Positions 13,672 through 16,016 of a stretch of DNA of 16,016 nucleotides are shown here, in pieces (the first letter of the stretch is position 1; each line of letters opens with the position of its first letter). The stretch spans positions 1-16,016 of the forward strand of contig PLYB01000346.1 of assembly GCA_003151655.1 (NCBI GenBank). The letters run 5' to 3'. Source of the stretch: Gallionellaceae bacterium (lineage in GTDB: Bacteria > Pseudomonadota > Gammaproteobacteria > Burkholderiales > Gallionellaceae). The position numbers and the translations under genes are program-made. The notes under the pieces were generated by a model. It ran no database searches. It saw only the letters and a list, made by a program, of their open reading frames with translations, and was not told where the DNA came from.

Positions 13672-15018
13672 TTAATTGGAACTTCGCGGCAATCGCAGCA
13701 TAAATTCCGCTCCGCCTTGCGGCTGATTGCTGGCGGAAAGCATGCCGCCGTGGCGCTCGATGATGCCGTAGCTGATCGATAAACCAAGCCCCGTCCCCTT
13801 GCCCACCGGTTTGGTGGTAAAAAATGGATCGAACATTTTGTCCAACGCCTCAGCGGCGATACCGGCACCGTTATCGCGGAATGTCACAACAATGTCGCCG
13901 TTCTTTTCCCGCGCCGATACCATTAGTAGTGGCTCGGTCTGATGATCAGTTGCATCGGCGGCATTCTGGATCAGGTTGATGATGACTTGCTGCATTTGTC
14001 CGGGCGAACCAAGCACCGGCAGGAAATTGGGCAAGTCGGTGTCGACATGAAATTTGGCGGGGGTTGCCCGCGTAACCCAATGCACCGAACGCTCGATGAT
14101 TTCGGATAAATTAAATTTCACATTTTCGTTGCGGTCGGTGGCGGAAAAACGTTTCAGGCCATCGACGATGTCGCGTGTGCGCTCGGCCCCTTCAACAGCT
14201 CCGTCCAGCAACGGGGTGAGGTCTTTCAAAATATGATCGATGCGCAGTTCTTCGCGCAACTTGGCCAAAGCCTCGTGGCTGGTTCCGGCATGTACCGCTT
14301 CGAGATACTGTTTGATGCGCGTGGTGTAACGGGACATGGCGTGTACGTTGCCCAGCACAAAACTGATCGGGTTGTTGAGCTCATGCGCGACACCCGCCAC
14401 CAAGCGTCCCAGTGAAGCCATTTTTTCAGATTGCAACAACTGCTGCTGGGTACGTTTGAGCTGGTCATGCGCCTCGCGCAAGGCATGGTAAGCGCGACGC
14501 AATTCACCTACCGGCCTGCCGGTGATAACCGCCCCCAACAGCTTGCCAGCTCCCGACAAACGCGCGGTGAAATTAAGCGCAACCGGAGTGGCACTACCGT
14601 CACGCGTGCGGAATTGCAATTCGAGATCATGTGCCGGTTCGGCGGTCAGGCGTGCGATAACGCGTTCCGCCGCCGCACAAGAATCGGCATCGGCAAATAA
14701 CGAAATAAATTTTGCGCCTTTGAGCTCAGCTTCGCGCTTGCCGGTAAAATTGACCAACGCCTGATTCACTTCCTCGATCACACCATGCCGGTCACAGACC
14801 ACCAACAAATCCGACATTGAGGTAAGCACGCTGAAAATAAATTGCTGCGATTCTTCCAGCGCATCATTTTTTTGCTCCAGCTCCACTTCGTGCTGCAGCA
14901 ACTCGTTGTACACCTCGTCCATTTTGTGCACTACCTCGATCCAGGTGGACTCGGACATCACCTCGGGCGGGGTGGACGAGGTGAGGTATTCGAAGGGCGA
15001 TTTGGCAGAATCGTTCAT
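13672..15018 (-). CDS. hoxJ: PAS-domain sensor histidine kinase, HoxJ/HupT type (H2 signalling)
   Basis: This is a 448-residue soluble histidine kinase with no membrane helix or signal peptide. An N-terminal coiled region, WIEVVHKMDEVYNELLQHEV (26-45) and following, matches HoxJ/HupT. A PAS domain (about 60-168, SVLTSMSDLLVVCDRHG) comes next. The H-box is AGVAHELNNPISF, with H212 the probable phospho-acceptor. The ATPase motifs are NLIQNAADAT (N352), DNGAGI (382-387), FDPFFTTK (396-403) and GKGTGLGL (406-413). By family, HoxJ/HupT interacts with the H2-sensing hydrogenase HoxBC/HupUV and phosphorylates the NtrC-type regulator HoxA/HupR to control uptake hydrogenase genes. No such regulator gene lies in the window. 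The ATG at 15018 is two bases after the hydrogenase subunit stop, so the genes are translationally coupled. The frame continues to 15045, but that would overlap the conserved hydrogenase C-terminus. hupT is the equivalent name. Confidence 0.85.
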   Translation of the reverse strand: MNDSAKSPFEYLTSSTPPEVMSESTWIEVVHKMDEVYNELLQHEVELEQKNDALEESQQFIFSVLTSMSDLLVVCDRHGVIEEVNQALVNFTGKREAELKGAKFISLFADADSCAAAERVIARLTAEPAHDLELQFRTRDGSATPVALNFTARLSGAGKLLGAVITGRPVGELRRAYHALREAHDQLKRTQQQLLQSEKMASLGRLVAGVAHELNNPISFVLGNVHAMSRYTTRIKQYLEAVHAGTSHEALAKLREELRIDHILKDLTPLLDGAVEGAERTRDIVDGLKRFSATDRNENVKFNLSEIIERSVHWVTRATPAKFHVDTDLPNFLPVLGSPGQMQQVIINLIQNAADATDHQTEPLLMVSAREKNGDIVVTFRDNGAGIAAEALDKMFDPFFTTKPVGKGTGLGLSISYGIIERHGGMLSASNQPQGGAEFMLRLPRSSN

Positions 15019-15020
15019 GG

Positions 15021-16016
15021 CTAATGTACAGTACAAACCATACACGGATCAAACGAGCGCACAACATGCTGTACTGCAACGGGCGCACCCTCATTATTTT
15101 CTTCAATCTGAACTCCGACCAGTGCTTGCTCTAGCGCACCGGGCGTGCCCGCCGCATCACGCGGTGAAAAATTCCACGTAGTCGGCGCAATAATCTGGTA
15201 ATTGTGTATCTTGCCTTGCCGCACTTCCAGCCAATGACCCAGACTGCCGCGCGCGGCTTCGATCAAACCGATGCCGCTCGCGTCTTCCAATTTTGTCGCA
15301 TTGAAACAGAACGGTTCACCGGGGCGCAGTCGCCGCACCCATGCTTCCATCACCGGCAACACGCGCGCGATTTCCAGTAAGCGCGCAACCACGCGTGCCG
15401 TCACATTACCGCCGTGGCGCGCGACCAAGTCGCGCGCCAGCGGATGACCCGCGATTAACTGACGGGCCAGCGCGCCGGTCTCAACGACGCGGCCGTCCAG
15501 TCTGGGCGCTTTGCACCATGAGTACGCACCCGCCTTGTCAGGCTGCGGCAGCGTAAATCCGACGCTGGGCGCAAGTGCGGAAGCGCCTTCCATCCAGCTA
15601 TGCGACACGTCTTCGCGTATCGATGCAATATCCAGAGGATGCAGTTTGCCGTTTTCCCACAAACCGGAAGCGAACAGTTTATTTTCACCATCTTGGTATG
15701 CGCCGTAGCTCATGAAGCTATCTGTCGCGCGTCCCAGTTTATGCAATTCCAAGTCGTAAGCTATTTTAAGAAAACGCGGCAGATCAGCCGAAGTTTTGCG
15801 CGAGTCCATCCAAGTTAACAAGGCAGCTTCAGAATCCAGATTGGCAACCGCTTCCAGCGTGTCGCCGAATAAAGCCAGTTCCAAAAATGCGCGGAACTCG
15901 GTCAGCAATATCGACAGCCTGATCTGTTCCGCCAGTTCTATCGGACGTGATGAGCCACCCGGCTGCAACGACAAGGTGTGCGGCCATTTGCCCGCGAGAT
16001 AGCCCATCAGGTGCAT
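15021..16016 (-). CDS. hoxC: H2-sensing [NiFe] hydrogenase large subunit, partial (N-terminus outside window)
   Basis: These are the last 331 residues of a [NiFe] hydrogenase large subunit; the frame runs off the right edge, so roughly 150 N-terminal residues, including the first CxxC motif, are not visible. Family landmarks are SIREDVSHSWMEG, the segment GIGLIEAARGSLGHWLEV, PTTWNFSPRDAAGTPGALEQ and the C-terminal Ni-Fe ligand motif DPCMVCTVH. The protein stops exactly at that final His. Catalytic hydrogenases carry a C-terminal extension after this His, removed by a maturation protease; regulatory HoxC/HupV subunits lack it. The next gene is a HoxJ/HupT-like kinase, which supports the sensor assignment. 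HoxC pairs with the small subunit HoxB, expected just beyond the right edge. It senses H2 with low catalytic turnover. Group 2a uptake enzymes are a less likely alternative. Confidence 0.9.
   Translation of the reverse strand: MHLMGYLAGKWPHTLSLQPGGSSRPIELAEQIRLSILLTEFRAFLELALFGDTLEAVANLDSEAALLTWMDSRKTSADLPRFLKIAYDLELHKLGRATDSFMSYGAYQDGENKLFASGLWENGKLHPLDIASIREDVSHSWMEGASALAPSVGFTLPQPDKAGAYSWCKAPRLDGRVVETGALARQLIAGHPLARDLVARHGGNVTARVVARLLEIARVLPVMEAWVRRLRPGEPFCFNATKLEDASGIGLIEAARGSLGHWLEVRQGKIHNYQIIAPTTWNFSPRDAAGTPGALEQALVGVQIEENNEGAPVAVQHVVRSFDPCMVCTVH

Overview
The window reads as chromosomal DNA of a betaproteobacterium. It has moderate GC, dense operons, a trkA-trkH pair, a ChpA-like kinase, a YcgR-type PilZ protein and a hydrogen-sensing hydrogenase. 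A chemolithotroph of the Nitrosomonadales/Gallionellaceae type would fit, but that placement is an inference from gene content, not from a marker gene. No rRNA, tRNA, CRISPR array, IS element or phage gene was seen.

Layout. On the minus strand, 1-1487 is most of a soluble lytic transglycosylase (slt), cut by the left edge just after its catalytic Glu. A membrane-anchored coiled-coil protein of unknown function follows (1605-2288, minus). After a 426-bp gene-free stretch comes a plus-strand YcgR-like PilZ protein (2715-3620), which converges on a 75-residue unknown protein (3651-3878, minus). Next is a tightly coupled minus-strand operon read from right to left: trkA (8006-6633), trkH (6632-5172) and a reduced ChpA/CheA-type histidine kinase (5169-4105). 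The junctions are TAA/ATG with no gap, then two bases. A thioredoxin-fold protein (8694-8137, minus) is divergent from rsmE (8772-9509, plus). A small 4-oxalocrotonate tautomerase homologue (9709-9894, plus) follows. Two inverted-repeat intergenic elements lie at 8026-8103 and 9541-9655.

The right third is a functionally coherent minus-strand block. It runs from the C-terminal two thirds of an H2-sensing [NiFe] hydrogenase large subunit (hoxC/hupV type, 16016-15021) to a PAS histidine kinase of the HoxJ/HupT type (15018-13672). Then come a NiCoT-family nickel permease (13472-12660), the nickel-responsive repressor NikR (12623-12180) and a TonB-dependent outer-membrane receptor (12161-9927). 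The natural reading is that the first two genes sense H2 and signal to a response regulator outside the window. The last three would import nickel across both membranes under NikR control and supply the metal for hydrogenase.

The two points most worth pursuing are the stripped-down ChpA-like kinase in the potassium-uptake operon, which has Hpt and ATPase domains but no dimerisation, CheW or receiver domain, and the direct adjacency of an H2-sensing module to a three-gene nickel-import module.
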